The notes beneath the pieces are model-generated. The model made no database searches, had not been told where the DNA came from, and worked only from the letters and a program-made list of their open reading frames with translations. Below are positions 11,831 through 23,440 of a stretch of 64,000 bases of DNA, in pieces (the stretch's first letter is position 1; every line of letters begins with the position of its first letter). The stretch is from Trema orientale (lineage: Eukaryota > Streptophyta > Magnoliopsida > Rosales > Cannabaceae), in the NCBI GenBank assembly GCA_002914845.1, contig JXTC01000067.1:773728-837727 (forward strand), in the 5' to 3' direction. The position numbers were made by a program, and so were the translations under genes.

Positions 11831-14511
11831 CGTTAGTACCTCTTTAAATTGGAATAATATTAATCTATTTATACTATAACATTCATGCTTTTAACTGGAT
11901 TTATTACTAAAAGGTTTAATTAATTTACAAATTTCAAAGGAAAGTTGAAAAAAAAAATAAGGAAATGAGTAAGCGACGATATCAATATAGTGAAAACGAT
12001 AGCAAAAAATTTCAATAGAACTAAATTACTTATTCTTCATAGCAAAATATTTGCTCTTTGATAAATAATACTTACTCTTTGATGCATAATATTTGTAATT
12101 TAATGGTTTTTATAAGCCCAAAATGGTCAAATTACACATAGTAAACAGTAGTTTCGTTGTAATTTTACATTTCAGTCTCTCACTTTTGTAGTTTAATATT
12201 TTTATATATCATTGATATTACACTATTGCCCCTCAAAAGCAAATTTCACATTTTTCTAAAAAAAAAAATTTTGGGGGACAAAAATCAAATATTTTTTTTT
12301 GTCACAACCTGCTATTCAAGGTAACACTTTTTTTATATTTTTGTCTTTTAGTGAGGCACTTAGTGCCTAAAAAAAAGGGTGAGGTACATGAGAATTTGCC
12401 TTCGCCTTCTTCAATAGCCTTCAAGATTTAATTTTTGTTCTGTAGTTTTGGTAGGTATGTATAGGAAGTTGTGCCTAGAGCCATCTATAATATTTATTAT
12501 TTTTATTTTATTACTATTTATTTATTTATTGGGCCAAAGTGAGGAGTATAGTTGATTAACGAGTAATATTAACAATTCTCCCAGTTTTTGGAGCCAATCG
12601 ACCCCAAAATGGTGCGCTTCATAACATTGACCACATTTGTTGGCTGTTTGATGGTGCACCTCAGCTCAGCTGGTGGTGACCTCTCTTAATTAACAGAAAG
12701 GCAAGTTGGAGGATATCCCAACTTGTGGTCACGGAGAGATCCGTCCGTATATGGACATGCTCTGGTCGTCGTTTTCGCCGCCATATTCCACTTTTCTTGA
12801 AGGAAACTCGGACTATATGTTGATTAATAAAAATTCTGAAAGCTTAAAGTTTTTAAATTGGATAATTTTTACTCTAGTATCAAAACATGCTCCGAATTCT
12901 ATTAAAATTTATTAAATAGGCGCTCTAGTCGATTGCTCTTCTTGTTCTTACCTTCATACATAACCACTTAACTATGCACGGTGAGGGTGTCTTAATTTTG
13001 TAATAATTGATGTGACAGATTGAATTGTTATTCTTAGTTCATATTACTAAGTCTATTTAGTGTAAGTTTTATTTCACCAAAACTAATCTTGGTTACATTC
13101 CAAAAACAAAATACACTAATCCTGGTTTATATTGGTAGTACGACAAGAAATTGGGTCACGTTATCGTCTTTGTTTGTAGAAATCATGCCAAGAGGTAGAT
13201 CTCCTAAATCTTGGATTTTGAAAGTTGATGTGGTGGATATTCATAACCTGCAAAATTGAAATCATTAGAAACTAAGTAAGCTGACCCCGAAAAATAGAAG
13301 GAAAATACCAAAAATTAAATCATCAAAGTAATTCAATTAATAAATTGAGAATGTCTAATGCTAAACACAGCTGTCATTTACAAATATTGGACTGCACGAC
13401 TGACGGTGCCCTAAAAAGTCTCAAATTTTTAAGCGCAACTCTTATTTACAACATGACTGATTGTAGCTTAAAAAGTCTCACTTTTTTTTAACTTATTTAG
13501 GAGAAGATTAGACTCTTATCAATGAATTTCACATCTTTGCTTTCTTAAATAGAAGACTTGGTCTTGGGATTTGATACCAACTTAGATGGAACCCAAATAC
13601 GAGTTCATTCTTATACAACCAAGCAAATTTTCTTTGATTAGCGTCTATTTTTCTAGTTTGAAGATCCCATTGAGGTTCACTACAGTAGTTTGATGGTATT
13701 TTGATCCATCTAGAAAGTTGACCTCATAAAAGAGCGTTCAAAATTATGACTTGCTTCCCAACATTTTTCTTTATTTATTTATTTTCGTTTTTTTTTTTTT
13801 GAAAAAACGAAATGAATAACAAAAATTCTCTCAAATACGTCTTGAGAACATCTTTTCCTTCCATTTAATTTTAAAAATACAAAACAAAACAAAGAACAGA
13901 AATGCTATCAAGCGATCCCCGAAAACAAAACTCAAAAAAATACATCAATAAAAAAAAAAGTTCTAAACAACTAATTGAGCCCCAAAAAGATGCTATTTCC
14001 CAAAGTTTCCCTTAGCTTGTGATGTCCAGCCCATATCTGACCATTGCTCTCTTCCATATCCATTGGGCCGGGAAAAAAGAAGAAAAAACTCTAAACTATT
14101 ACATAAAGGCTTCACTTTGCTATAAATAAATAAATAAATAAATAAAGCTTCACAATAGAAGTTGTCATGTTTTTATTCAAATTAATTAGACCTCATGTCT
14201 GTTCTGGCTAACATAGAGAACAAATAAAATAGAAGCAAAAAAAAAAATCAAGCAAAAAAAAGATCATTCTTTTTTTGCAGCAGCATATATATCATACATA
14301 TATTATAAAGTACTAGATGATTGTAGCAGCTGAGTTGATGAAGTGTATCCCCATTATTTCACATTACTCTAATACTCAATTACTAAAGAAGAACCATACA
14401 ACAATTTTATGAAGTCTTCTGACTAAATTCACTTTCACATACTTGATACTAAACTCATCTGCCAAAGAACTAAATATTCGTGATTATCCATTCCTTAAAA
14501 GGGTGTTACTA
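11831..14511. other. AT-rich intergenic region, nothing recognised
   Basis: Low-complexity AT-rich sequence with poly-A/T tracts (for example about 12264-12300 and 13785-13810) and a TAAA microsatellite near 14124-14144. A 69-codon frame at 12706-12915 shows no domain. The last few hundred bases before 14512 are the likely 3' flank of the dehydrogenase gene on the minus strand. No RNA gene or intact element was recognised. Confidence 0.5.
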
Positions 14512-17500
14512 CTAACCCATGGTGTAAGAAGGAGTTGGCAAGTTTATAACAGTGCTCTTCACTTTGGTCATCATGTTAATGCTGTTGGTGATTCCTTGTG
14601 ACCCAATTCCACTGTCTTTTATACCCTGCAGTCAGTGAGGAAAGTGTTGGCCACGGAACGAGAATGTTGGGTTATGTAGTGAATGATTATCTTGTGAGGC
14701 GTGTTGAGAGTTTACCTGAAACGGGAAATGATCTGGTCCGCGAGCTGGTGCAGAGTTTATCTGAACTGTCCCGGTCTCCATTGCATCGCTGATTAGGATT
14801 GCCTTGTTGATGTCCCTTGTGAAGACACAACCCTGTTTAAGACGTGAACCAATGTAAGACTATGGGAAGAGAAAAAGAGAGAGATAAAGAGTAGAAGTGA
14901 CTAAGCATACTACTATGAGAATTTTGTTTCCTAACATTTTTGGCTTTGTATATTTATATTAATTACATTATAAGATAAACGAACTTAGCTTCATAAAATC
15001 TTTGAGATCGACAAGTAATTATGATATTTTCGACAGTCGTAGTTTTAGAAAGGATAGTTTCAAATTTAAGTTGTAAATGGGATACTAAAAGCCTTGGCCA
15101 AACTGAATATTATAGAGGATGTCAGAAGCAGAACGAGACAAAAAAATAAACGAGTTCATTGTGCTAGAAGCACATAGTAGATGACATTGCACATTTGCGC
15201 ATCAATCGAGATTTTTCTGGTGTAACCAACCAGAAAGGGTCAGAATACATGTATCAGAAAAAGACAAATATGTTATGTGAGTGAAGCATGGAACTTTTGA
15301 TGGTGATCAGAAGATCAAAGCAATATTTTCATGCTGAACTAATTAGTATAACTACACAGTTGGGAAATCAGTACACCTTGTTTTGTTGTTTTTTTTTTTT
15401 TTTTTTTTGTGAGAGCTAATAAATACTGAGACACTGAGAGAATTGAGAGATAAGTCTGTACCTGGAGTCCAAAATTGCTGGCATTGCAATGGTGGATACC
15501 TTCTTCAACAGAGCTAATCCTAATTACCGGTAAAACTGGTCCAAAAGGCTCCTCCCATGCAATTCTCATGTCAGGCCTGACATTATCTAATAACAAAGGC
15601 CAGATAAGATTGCCCTCTCTCTTGTATGGCTGGCAAAATGTTGCTCCTTTCTCTTTCGCATCCAAAACCAATCCTTCAATAAAATTCGCAGATGACTCCG
15701 AAACAACAGGAGTGATATCACTGTCATCCTCAGGGGGGCCAACACTCAGTTTTGCTACCCTGGCCTTCACTTTCTCAACAAGGGCATCAGCAACAGATTC
15801 AATTACCAAAACAACTTTCACAGCAGTGCACCTTTGACCACTGTTGTAGACGTAGAAATTATGCAAAGGAAGAATACATTGTGTTAAGTTTTTATAAGAG
15901 AATTATATTTCAAGAAACTTCTCTTTGTTGATCAAAATGACAACATTTTCTCAAAATTAAGGGAGATCGTCCCTAACAAACTGCCCAAAATCACCTGCTT
16001 TAGTACCATGTCAAATTATTAATCCATCCCAAAAGCTTAATCTTTTACGAAGTAGGCCAGCAATTGGATTATATTCTAACATGCACTAAGATTGAACAAC
16101 ATTTTAACACAAACCAATTAGGAGACTGAATATATAAGAATCCATTCACCTGTAAGAAAAGCCTCCTTTTATGATGTTTGCAGCTACCAAATCCAGGTCA
16201 GCATCCTCAAGCACAATGCATGCATCTTTTCCTCCCAACTCCATCTGGAGAGGGATCATGCCGGCCTTCTTGGAGATTGAAATACCAGTGTCTCCACCAG
16301 TGAAGCTGAAAAGGAATGGATTCAAGAGTATGCTTCAGTAATCCCATAAACAACTGATAAAGAGACAGGTCCGTCTATTATGGTTTGAAAGACTGAAAAG
16401 TTTAGGCACTACCTTATACAGTTTACCCCAGGGTGCATGGTAAGGAAGTCACCGATCTCAGATCCCTTTCCAGTGACACAGCTGATAAGGCCTTTGGGAA
16501 AACCAGCCAAGTGAAAGCAGTGCACCATGTGGAGACAAGAAACAGCACCCTAAAAGGAAATCAGCAGATTCAGAGGACAATGAAATTACTAACTAGCAAA
16601 TATTAGTTTGAATGTAATTAGCATTTCAAAGTTAACAGTCTTATTTCCTATTAGATTAGTCTTTGGAACATACTGTAGCTTATGGAACAAAGTCATTTTA
16701 GTAATGGTATTACCTGAGTTGGGGGCTTGAGCACAAGGGAGTTTCCAGCTATCAGTGCAGGAGCAATTTTCGAGACAGCAAGGTTGACAGGGTAGTTAAA
16801 TGGTGGAATAGCTAAAACCACACCAAGAGGAATCTGCAATCAAAACTGGACTAGTAAATCTTGTTCACCTGTTTTTATTTCTTTTCAAAGGACCAAATAC
16901 CCGCATTATACATGTATTATTACCATGAGAAAGAACTTTCAGCAAAGAAAATTAACTATTTTTATAAGCTAATAACAAGACGTGACAGAAAGCTTTTGAG
17001 TAATGTATTTAAATGAGTAATTGACTAAAGTTCACATTTTCTACTGCTCTATTATCGATCAAAAATTTTTTTGGTAATGCTTGCAATCTTACGCAGTCAT
17101 CTTTCGTGACATAATATAACTAATTTTCCAACAACATGGCTTTCAGTGACTTGAGATATTGACAAGAAAAAGGTGATGACAACAAAATGACTTAAATAAA
17201 CAGAAACAGTAGGACGAGTGAACTGAAAAAGAGAAGAAAGAAAAAAAAAAAAAAAATCAGTTACAACGAGAATTTCTAGAGGATGAGTAAGAAGTAATAA
17301 ATATAATTATGGCATGACGTAAAGTACTTCCCACTAGTGCTTTTCTTTTGCATATAGAACTTATCCATAAGACCCACTTCAGAAAATTTCTACAATAAAC
17401 CAAACTAGTTCTGCATGTCTCAAATATATATATACGGAGGAGATTTCAATGGTTACGTCTCCATGAGTAATCATCATTAAAATGCGTGTAATAATAAATT

Positions 17501-18555
17501 TATTATTTAAATTAGAGTACTACTAAGTTGATTTTCTAAAAAAGTTTTATAATATCAATGCCAATTAATTACAATAAATTTTACTGCCCAATTACCAATG
17601 TAATTAAAACAGTTAGATTTTCATCCAACGGTTAAAAAAACAATAACCATCGATGGGTAAATATAGTAGTAACCATTGAAACCTCGTTACTACTACCATG
17701 TGGGTCCATCAATCTTCTTAATGTCTTGTAAGAGGTGCTATAACGGAATACTATACAGAACAAAACACACTTTCTCACTCACACAATGACTTTAGTCAAT
17801 CAAAACTCGATGAAAATAATATAAAGAAGTAACAATAGAAAATAAATATACCTTGGAAGTAAGACAGTACTTAGTCCTCTCATTTCCGGGAAAACTATCA
17901 GAAACCAAGAACTTCCCTTCTCCCAAAATCCTAACCCCTTCTTCTGCACAGTAAGACACCAGATCTCCAGACCTCACAACCTTCAACAAAAGCCCAAAAC
18001 TTTTCATCAAACACCTTGAGAACTCATGAACCACTAAAACTTCTCAAACATGAACAAACTAAACTACAACTAAAATCCAGAAACGACAACAAAAATGTAC
18101 ACACCTCAGTGACTGCATCTTTGGCTGGTTTAGCAATTTCTTTAACAAGACACTCTGCAATTGGAGCCTTATGCTCCTTGAGAATAGCAGCTGCCTTGTG
18201 GAGTAGCTCAGCTCTCTTCCAAAGTGGAGTCTTTGCCCATGATTTTTGAGCTGCTTTGGCTATTTCCATAACCTTGTTCACCTCTTCTTGACTACAAGCT
18301 ATTATATATATATATATATATATATATAACATGCATTAAAACCAGAACATTTAAGCATTTAATTGAAGACAATTAGTGATGATTATGAACATAGTTATTG
18401 TAAAAATCACCTTGAACCTTGTACTGAGTCTTTCTAGTGGTGGGGTTAATTATAGCAACACTTTTATTAGAAGAAGATTTCTTCCACTCTCCATCAGAGT
18501 AGTACTTGTACACTTCCCCATCTAAAATCTCTGCAAAAACTCCAGTCCCAACCAT
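14512..18555 (-). CDS. GAPN: NADP-dependent non-phosphorylating glyceraldehyde-3-phosphate dehydrogenase (GAPN, ALDH11A)
   Basis: Cytosolic enzyme oxidising glyceraldehyde 3-phosphate directly to 3-phosphoglycerate and yielding NADPH, bypassing the ATP-forming step of glycolysis. Nine exons with GT-AG borders on the minus strand: 18555-18411, 18298-18105, 17980-17852, 16833-16714, 16549-16413, 16305-16150, 15840-15462, 14832-14716, 14625-14512. They join in frame to 1,491 nt, giving 496 aa, the usual plant length. The N-terminus [20 protein letters not shown] and C-terminus PTPSYTMG match plant GAPN. The aldehyde dehydrogenase residues are present: Glu264 in MELGGKDAC and the catalytic Cys298 in [10 protein letters not shown], with the NADP-fold FTGGDTG at 243-249. 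Both active-site residues flank the exon 6-7 junction. The gene looks intact. A (TA)n run lies close to the intron 1 acceptor. Confidence 0.95.
17435..17690. mobile_element. Small inverted-repeat element (MITE-like) in GAPN intron 3
   Basis: GAGATTTCAATGGTTAC at 17440-17456 is repeated in inverted form as GTAACCATTGAAACCTC at 17669-17685 (16 of 17 matching). The ~250 bp between is AT-rich and non-coding and lies wholly inside the intron (16834-17851). A clear target duplication was not found, so the edges and class remain open. Confidence 0.5.
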
Positions 18556-18765
18556 GGTTATTGGTTTCTTTCTAAATGAAAAAAGCTCAGAAACCCAGAA
18601 AAGATAAGCAACCCAAGATTTCTAGTATGTGAAAAACTTCAATGGAAGAAGAAGGCTTTGAGTGAGTTGGGTAGAGCGAAGTGAGGAGTGTCTGGTGTGG
18701 GTTTGGTCTGGTCTGGTTTGGTTTTCTGAGGGAGAATTGAAATGGTTTGGTGGGACTTTGTTGGG

Positions 18766-18773
18766 TTTATATA
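18766..18773 (-). promoter_or_regulatory. Putative TATA box of GAPN
   Basis: TATATAAA on the minus strand, about 210 bp upstream of the GAPN start codon. This leaves a plausible 5' UTR of roughly 180 nt. The intervening sequence is free of other strong TATA motifs. The assignment is by position and sequence only. Confidence 0.55.
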
Positions 18774-19249
18774 AGAGGAAGGTGAGCCACGCTTTGGATG
18801 GTTACAGAGGCTAAAATGTGACAGAGGAAACGAGTTTGGTTAGGTGGTTCAAAGCTTGCCATGTGGGCTTTTCGTTACTTTTCCTTTGCAGTAGTCTCTT
18901 TTTTTTTTAATTATTAATATTAATGAGACGTATAAATACCGATATTATGTATGAAGGCCATTGTTATTTTGAGTTACTTTCCAAAATATATGATTGCGAA
19001 AAAAGAAAAAAAGAGTAGTTGGCCTCGTTTATAACGAAGCAGATGGTGAAAGAGAGAATGAGCTAACTATTCATATGGAACAAAACAAAACTAGTAGTTT
19101 TCTCAGTAGAGTTGTTTTTTTTTCCCCCCTTACTAAGAGTAACTATAAGATTAATAAGATGGTACAAGGTATTGCTATATGTATATAGATACAAACAGAG
19201 TTAATGTTCCATGCATCAGTTTATCATAGTCCTCGGAATATATATATAT

Positions 19250-19496
19250 GGGCACCAATTTAGTAGGTATTTTTTTTTTTTTTTACTTACACATTGGTAT
19301 CATTTTAACAAATGAAAATTTATTATGCATTTTTTTTATTGTAAAAAATAAGAGAGAGAAATAGTATTAATGATGCACATCTTTTCATGCACTTTATTAT
19401 AGCCGTTAGATCACCATTAGATGATGATCCAACGGCTAAAAAAAAAAACCTACACATAGGTTAAAAAAAAAAAAAATACCTACTGAATTGGCAACC
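19250..19496. mobile_element. Foldback/MITE-like element
   Basis: The left end GGCACCAATTTAGTAGGTA is mirrored at the right as TACCTACTGAATTGGCAACC, each followed inward by a T/A homopolymer and an ACCTA(T/C)-type segment. The interior holds a second hairpin, AGCCGTTAGATC...GATCCAACGGCT (about 19402-19438). It is embedded in TA repeats, which hide any target duplication. A diverged copy of the inner module recurs near 19660-19690. Confidence 0.55.
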
Positions 19497-19695
19497 TATG
19501 TATATATATCTGCACCAATTTGGTATAACCTATCTATATTATTATTTTGCTTAATTAAAAATCATCACTCACGTCTTTTTAGAGTAAAAGTAAAGAGAGA
19601 AAAATATTAAATAATGGATATTTATTTTCATTATCTTTTTTCCTACTCAAATTATGATAGCTATTAGATAATGATCCAACGACTAAAAAAAAATT

Positions 19696-19806
19696 TATAT
19701 TTCTAGGTTAAAAAAAAAAAAAAAAAGACACCTATTAGATTGGAAACTATATATATATTTAGTTTCTAATTTAATAGGTATCTTTTTTTTACCTAGAAAT
19801 ATATAT
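19696..19806. repeat. Near-perfect inverted repeat, arms about 50 bp
   Basis: The left arm (TATTTCTAGGT, poly-A, GACACCTATTAGATTGGAAACTA) pairs with the right arm (TAGTTTCTAATTTAATAGGTATC, poly-T, ACCTAGAAATA), differing mainly in homopolymer length. The loop is a short TA run. It ends in a (TA)n tract near 19800-19820. It is probably the remnant of a foldback element related to the one at 19250-19496. Confidence 0.6.
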
Positions 19807-20334
19807 ATATATATATATTACCATCTACCTAAACAAAAGGGATAGGATGGAGTCCTATTCAAGAACCGGTCATGTCACATAATTTTAGCCAATGTAGAAC
19901 ACATTTATCCAATGATATGTTCGAAATTGAATAAATCATGTGATAAAATCGATCTCTAAATAGAACTACGTCAAAGCCCAATATATATATATATATTATA
20001 TTATGCCGTGTGACTATCCTCGAACCATAATACAACATAAGATTTAAACTAGTTTGGGTATAAGTAAAAATTGAGATACCAAAGTCTTGCACCAGAAATT
20101 TACACTAGTGATATGGCATCAGTTTTATCCACATAACTTTAAATAGTGTGGTCCTACTATAAAATAAGTAGTGGTTGAAATGTATGCCACATCATCTAGA
20201 TTTTAATGTAAGTTTTTTGTGCAAGATTTTAATGACCCTATCATTACTCGTTTGATATATGATATTAGGAGACTTTAATATAGTTTGTAGTTGGGATTCT
20301 AGCTTTTGCTTTTCTACTTAAATGAAGGAGTTAA

Positions 20335-20615
20335 TTGCAACAAAAAAAAAAAAAAAAAATTGAAGTTTAACTTTTCTATAATTTAAATCTTATATTTTGG
20401 TTTCTGCAAAAAAAAAAACATATCTTCACATCTTGAAATTTTAAAAATCTGTACCTTTAAAAGACTAACATAAATTGGGCAAAATGTGAACGGAGGGTAC
20501 AAATTTTTTGAATTTCAAAATATGAAGACATTTTTTTGTAGAAACCAGAACATAGGTTTGATATTACAAAAAAGCAAAATTTCTCTTTTTTTATTTTTTT
20601 TTTTACAGTTCACCC
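20335..20615. mobile_element. Foldback element with poly-A/T containing arms
   Basis: Arms of roughly 100 bp are mirrored: left TTTTGGTTTCTGCAAAAAA...CATATCTTCACATCTTGAAATT and right AATTTCAAAATATGAAGACAT...TTTTTTGTAGAAACCAGAA, extending outward to GCAAC-polyA and polyT-ACAGT. There is no coding capacity. The exact ends lie in homopolymers and are approximate. Confidence 0.6.
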
Positions 20616-20882
20616 ATAAATTTATATATATATAGTAGGTATTTTTTTATATATCTACATACATATATTATATATATAATAAAGAGAATGAAAGACTTCA
20701 TTCTGACCTTGTGAGGTCTTGCAGGGCAAATTAATGAATTGGTACAAAATCTTGTGTGAATTCATATGAAATTCGTCTTATGTTTTCCATAATAAGCAAG
20801 AATGTGTATATACTTGTTTACTTTACTAACAAAGATATTGTAGTGTGAGAATTAGACTGTACAATTCAAATATACGTATAGT

Positions 20883-21505
20883 TGTCATATGTAAATTCTT
20901 CACCTCCTGTATAGAAAGAGCTCGCTAGTCAAAATACCAATAACAAGTTGTTGCCAGATGAAGAAAGCAGCTCGTAGGACCAATTTAGATTGCCTTTAGG
21001 TTTTTGGCCAAACAACTCAGATGAAGAACCTTAATTCAGCTCACACTAATCACTAAGGATAGCGTGACATTCTGGAATATCACAGGTGTCAGACAACTCT
21101 AGCAGCTCCTGACTTATTTGACCCATTCTCAACCACTATCACCCACTCAATTATAGTATCTCGGAAAGCTGACTTGCTACTACTACAAACTTCTGGAAAG
21201 ATGACTCATTACCCCTTATAAATATATCCCAAAGCAATGAATATAGGATTGGATTCAGTTTCATATACTGAATGCTACATAATCAGATTATCTCTCTCTT
21301 CTCTGAATAAGCCAATGTTTAGGCTTCATAAATTCAGATTTACACTCTGTGAAAACCCCTACTCTCAATAAAACAGACTATAGTGGATGTAGGCCGATGA
21401 GATTGTGTGGCTGAACTACTTTAAATTTGGTGTTGTTTCCTAGTTTCTATTATCGTTTTAATCTCCATCAACATTCCCGTTATTGTACCAGTTTCGGTAT
21501 CAATA
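20883..21505 (+). repeat. 5' LTR of the 10.4-kb Ty3/gypsy element
   Basis: It begins TGTCATATGTAAATTC and ends GGTATCAATA. The terminal CA has become TA; the partner LTR keeps CA. A TATA-like TTATAAATATATCC lies near 21218-21231. A primer site (TTAGCGCTAGAAGGAAGG, from about 21508) follows. Confidence 0.9.
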
Positions 21506-21594
21506 ATTTAGCGCTAGAAGGAAGGCGCCTCTATAACTTTGTTCAAAAATCCATTGATTTATGTTCTTCTTTTCCAGCTTAAGGATAATTGAAA

Positions 21595-23440
21595 ATGGTG
21601 GCAACAAGACGTCAAAACAACTCTCAAGTGGAAGAGATCACCTCTAGACCATAGGCTGATCGTATCGGTGAGCCGCCAACCCGTTCGCATAGTGGCACTA
21701 CTGTGGAAGTAGTGGCAAAATAACTTGAGTTCGCCTGGAGCTGAGGCTCTGGTAGAATACATGCAACGGAGGTTTGGCGGCGCCCTGGAAAGGAGCTTAT
21801 AGAGCAGGAAGATCATGGTGTTGATCTAGTTGAGTTACATGCTAAACAACTCCAGCACGAAGAAATCTTAGGAGATGTCTAAGCCTCTGTCAATTCTATC
21901 CATAACATGCTCAAGAATTTGATTGGACCAGGTGTTATCCGTGAATAGCCCAACCATACGAAGCCCCCAGTCCGAGACGACCAGGTTCGAGGTCGAATCA
22001 GTATTGTCATGGCTTCCAGACGATATGTTCGTGATGATTCCCGTACCGTCAGCACAAGGAGACCAAAGACGATGGCTCAACCAGCGATCATAACAACATT
22101 TCAAGGAGCTCGAGGTGACAAGTCACACCCTCAACCACCTCATCCGACCAACTGTTCCAATCAACAAGCAGACCTAGTTCAAGCTGAATCGGCTTGCAAC
22201 ATTTTCAGCCGAATTGGAGACTGGGTTGCCAAATCAGCTCGAGGCCATGGATCTGATCTCCTAAATAGGTTGAATCAAAAAAGGGTAAGCACCACGCACA
22301 CTGCAACCAGTAAGAGTTTGACTATCATGACTGTATTAAGGAACCAGCCGCCTGCCTAAGAGGTAGCTCGCATAAGAAACGAGCTTATCGCCTGAATAGC
22401 TTGGGAGGAGTATTCGGTAGAAGGAGACTACTCACCTTTCCCACTTCCAGATGGTTTGAAGATGCCAACCATCATACCTTATGAAGGGAAGATAGACCCT
22501 AGTGACCATCTCAACTCGTTCAATGACACTTGCAAAAGGAGCAAAGAAGTGGCACAAGAAGCTCCTAGAGGGGTCCATTTTCTACTAGAAGCAATTCTCT
22601 CAAGAGTTTATACGGTAGTTTCAAGCCTTTAGAGCATATTCGACACCATGTTTGACCCTTGCAAATGTTATATAAAATAAAAATAAAAGTCTCGATTCCT
22701 ACTTAAAGAGATTTAATAAGGAGGCATCAAAAGTATCCAAAGTCCTTAAAGGAGAAATCTTGAAGGTGTTGCCGGGAGGAATATGCCCCAATAGACCTCT
22801 TTGGAAGAATCTTCGAAAAGTGCATTGCACAGATGTAGAAGACTTCTACCAAAGAGCGAAAAAGTACATGCATGTGGAGAATACATAAAGTATAATGGAA
22901 CCTTCAATTCTTAAAGAAACTATCACAAAGAAGGTTAATAAACAAAAGAAGGGTGATAATTAACAAGCTGCTCCCTCTTCTCTGAAAAAGAACTAAAAGA
23001 AGACCCGCTCTGACGAAAAAAGATACCTTCAGTCCTCAAAGTTCACCTATTATACGAATCTTAACAATAGTAAGGAACACATAGTACTTGCTACCGAGGA
23101 TAAAGCTCTTTACCCACAGCCGCCACCCATCTTTAGATTAAAGGGTGGAAAGAAGGACTAAAGCAAGTATTGTTGGTTCTAACTTGACTACAATTATGGT
23201 ACCAATGATTGCTTCGACTTGAAAGATGAGATCGAAGAATTGATTTAGCAGGGGTATTTGAAGAGGTTCCAGGGAAAAAGAGACAATATTCGGCGGGAAA
23301 ATGGGGAAAAGAAAAGAAATTCACCTACCCGTGGAAATCAAGGTCCTGATATCCATGGAGAGATCCAGACCATTTTTGAAGGACCACATATTGGCGGAAA
23401 ATCTCATTCAAGCCAAAAGAGATACATTCATAAGGCTAGA
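21595..23440 (+). pseudogene. gag of the 10.4-kb element (broken)
   Basis: An ATG at 21595 opens a frame that meets stops within about 20 codons. Further gag-like pieces follow in several frames. Landmarks are a capsid segment around 22450-22620 (PYEGKIDPSDHLNSF style), LWKNLRKVHCTDVEDFYQRAKKY near 22800-22866, and a decayed CCHC-like knuckle near 23163-23235 ending LKDEIEELI. It corresponds segment by segment to the gag of the truncated element at 2539-4413. Confidence 0.75.

Larger units (their letters stand above)
18890..20882. other. AT-rich intergenic region with a nest of foldback elements
   Basis: No gene is recognised between the GAPN promoter and the left LTR at 20883. The space is filled with poly-A/T tracts, TA microsatellites and at least three inverted-repeat structures listed separately (19250-19496, 19696-19806, 20335-20615). 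Confidence 0.5.

Noticed and set aside
15475-15837. 120-codon plus-strand frame
   Set aside because: Shadow of GAPN exon 7, which is on the minus strand.
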